From NCBI GenBank assembly GCA_009917455.1, contig QZDS01000004.1, forward strand, positions 214,339 through 278,338: a stretch of 64,000 nucleotides of DNA, read 5' to 3'. Below, piece after piece: positions 63,905 through 64,000 of the stretch. Positions within the stretch are counted from its first letter, which is position 1, and every line of letters starts with the position of its first letter. The position numbers and the translations under genes were made by a program. Origin of the DNA: a bacterium 1xD8-48 (GTDB lineage: Bacteria > Bacillota > Clostridia > Lachnospirales > Lachnospiraceae). A model generated the notes under the pieces. It had not been told where the DNA came from. It worked only from the letters and a program-made list of their open reading frames with translations, and did not search any database.

Positions 63905-64000
63905 TTTTACACTCCTTATTTTAATATGTCTAGTACAACATTGCTTAAATAATAATGAATAAATGTTGCTTTTTTATTGTAGTCGGTGCATAATAATTCT

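Noticed and set aside
1..64000. Poly-G tract frameshifts as plain sequencing error
   Set aside because: Not excluded for single tracts, but the clustering of long G runs only in decorating genes and the early stops in shifted frames are not explained by errors.
1..64000. Open frames on the minus strand opposite the large genes
   Set aside because: They are short, lack ribosome sites and recognisable motifs, and shadow well-supported genes.
63905..64000. CAACATT/AATGTTG inverted repeat upstream of the BCCT gene as an operator
   Set aside because: Seven-base arms about 20 bases apart in AT-rich DNA are too weak to support a call.

Overview
This AT-rich window (GC in the mid-thirties by eye) looks like one very large cell-surface glycan locus from a low-GC Gram-positive anaerobe. 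A Lachnospiraceae-type Clostridium is my best guess, from codon use, strong AGGAGG-type ribosome sites and gene content; nothing here fixes the species. Almost every gene from 1 to 62346 lies on the + strand, closely spaced or overlapping, as in a long operon. No rRNA, tRNA, CRISPR array, transposase or integrase was seen.

Layout. (a) 1-3462: GtrB/GtrC-like side-branch glycosylation genes. (b) 3516-11205: a GT8 enzyme, a heparinase II/III-like protein, WecB, WecC and a two-domain oxidoreductase, i.e. a ManNAc-uronic-acid type module. (c) 11243-16472: methyltransferases, a Wzx-like flippase and a deacetylase-transglutaminase fusion. (d) 16473-16835: the only long gap, holding a large inverted repeat. 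(e) 16836-28367: GT4 enzymes, an asparagine synthase, a GtrC/GtrA/GtrB-like trio, a methyltransferase and two membrane acyltransferases. (f) 28452-39463: a nucleotide-sugar module with CDP-glucose genes (rfbF, rfbG, rfbH), a dehydroquinate-synthase-like cyclase, an acetolactate-synthase-like ThDP enzyme, an HMGL-type aldolase and two short-chain dehydrogenases/epimerases, which suggests an unusual branched or carbocyclic deoxysugar. (g) 39485-42892: three membrane acyltransferases, the first inverted. (h) 42858-62346: large polytopic glycosyltransferase-like proteins, a second flippase, GT2, a glutamine amidotransferase/ATP-pyrophosphatase fusion, MBOAT plus SGNH-like acylation proteins and an LtaS/sulfatase-like enzyme. 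(i) 62348-63904: a convergent BCCT transporter, probably outside the locus.

The striking feature is a set of eleven G7-G10 homopolymer tracts, ten inside + strand genes and one inside the inverted gene. All sit in glycosyltransferase, methyltransferase or acyltransferase genes, encode Gly-Gly (Pro-Pro in the inverted gene), and lead to early stops when out of frame. Three genes are out of frame exactly at their tract (1334-1342, 15903-15912, 28149-28157), and in each case removing a single G restores a complete family-typical protein. I read this as a phase-variable (contingency-locus) surface glycan system in which precursor supply is constant and the decorations are switched by poly-G slippage. 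Poly-G contingency genes are well known in Campylobacter and Helicobacter; I am not aware of such a dense set described in a clostridial glycan locus, but cannot check that here.

Separately, rfbG carries two compensating single-base frameshifts that are not in G tracts, and next to it lies a degenerate second rfbF.
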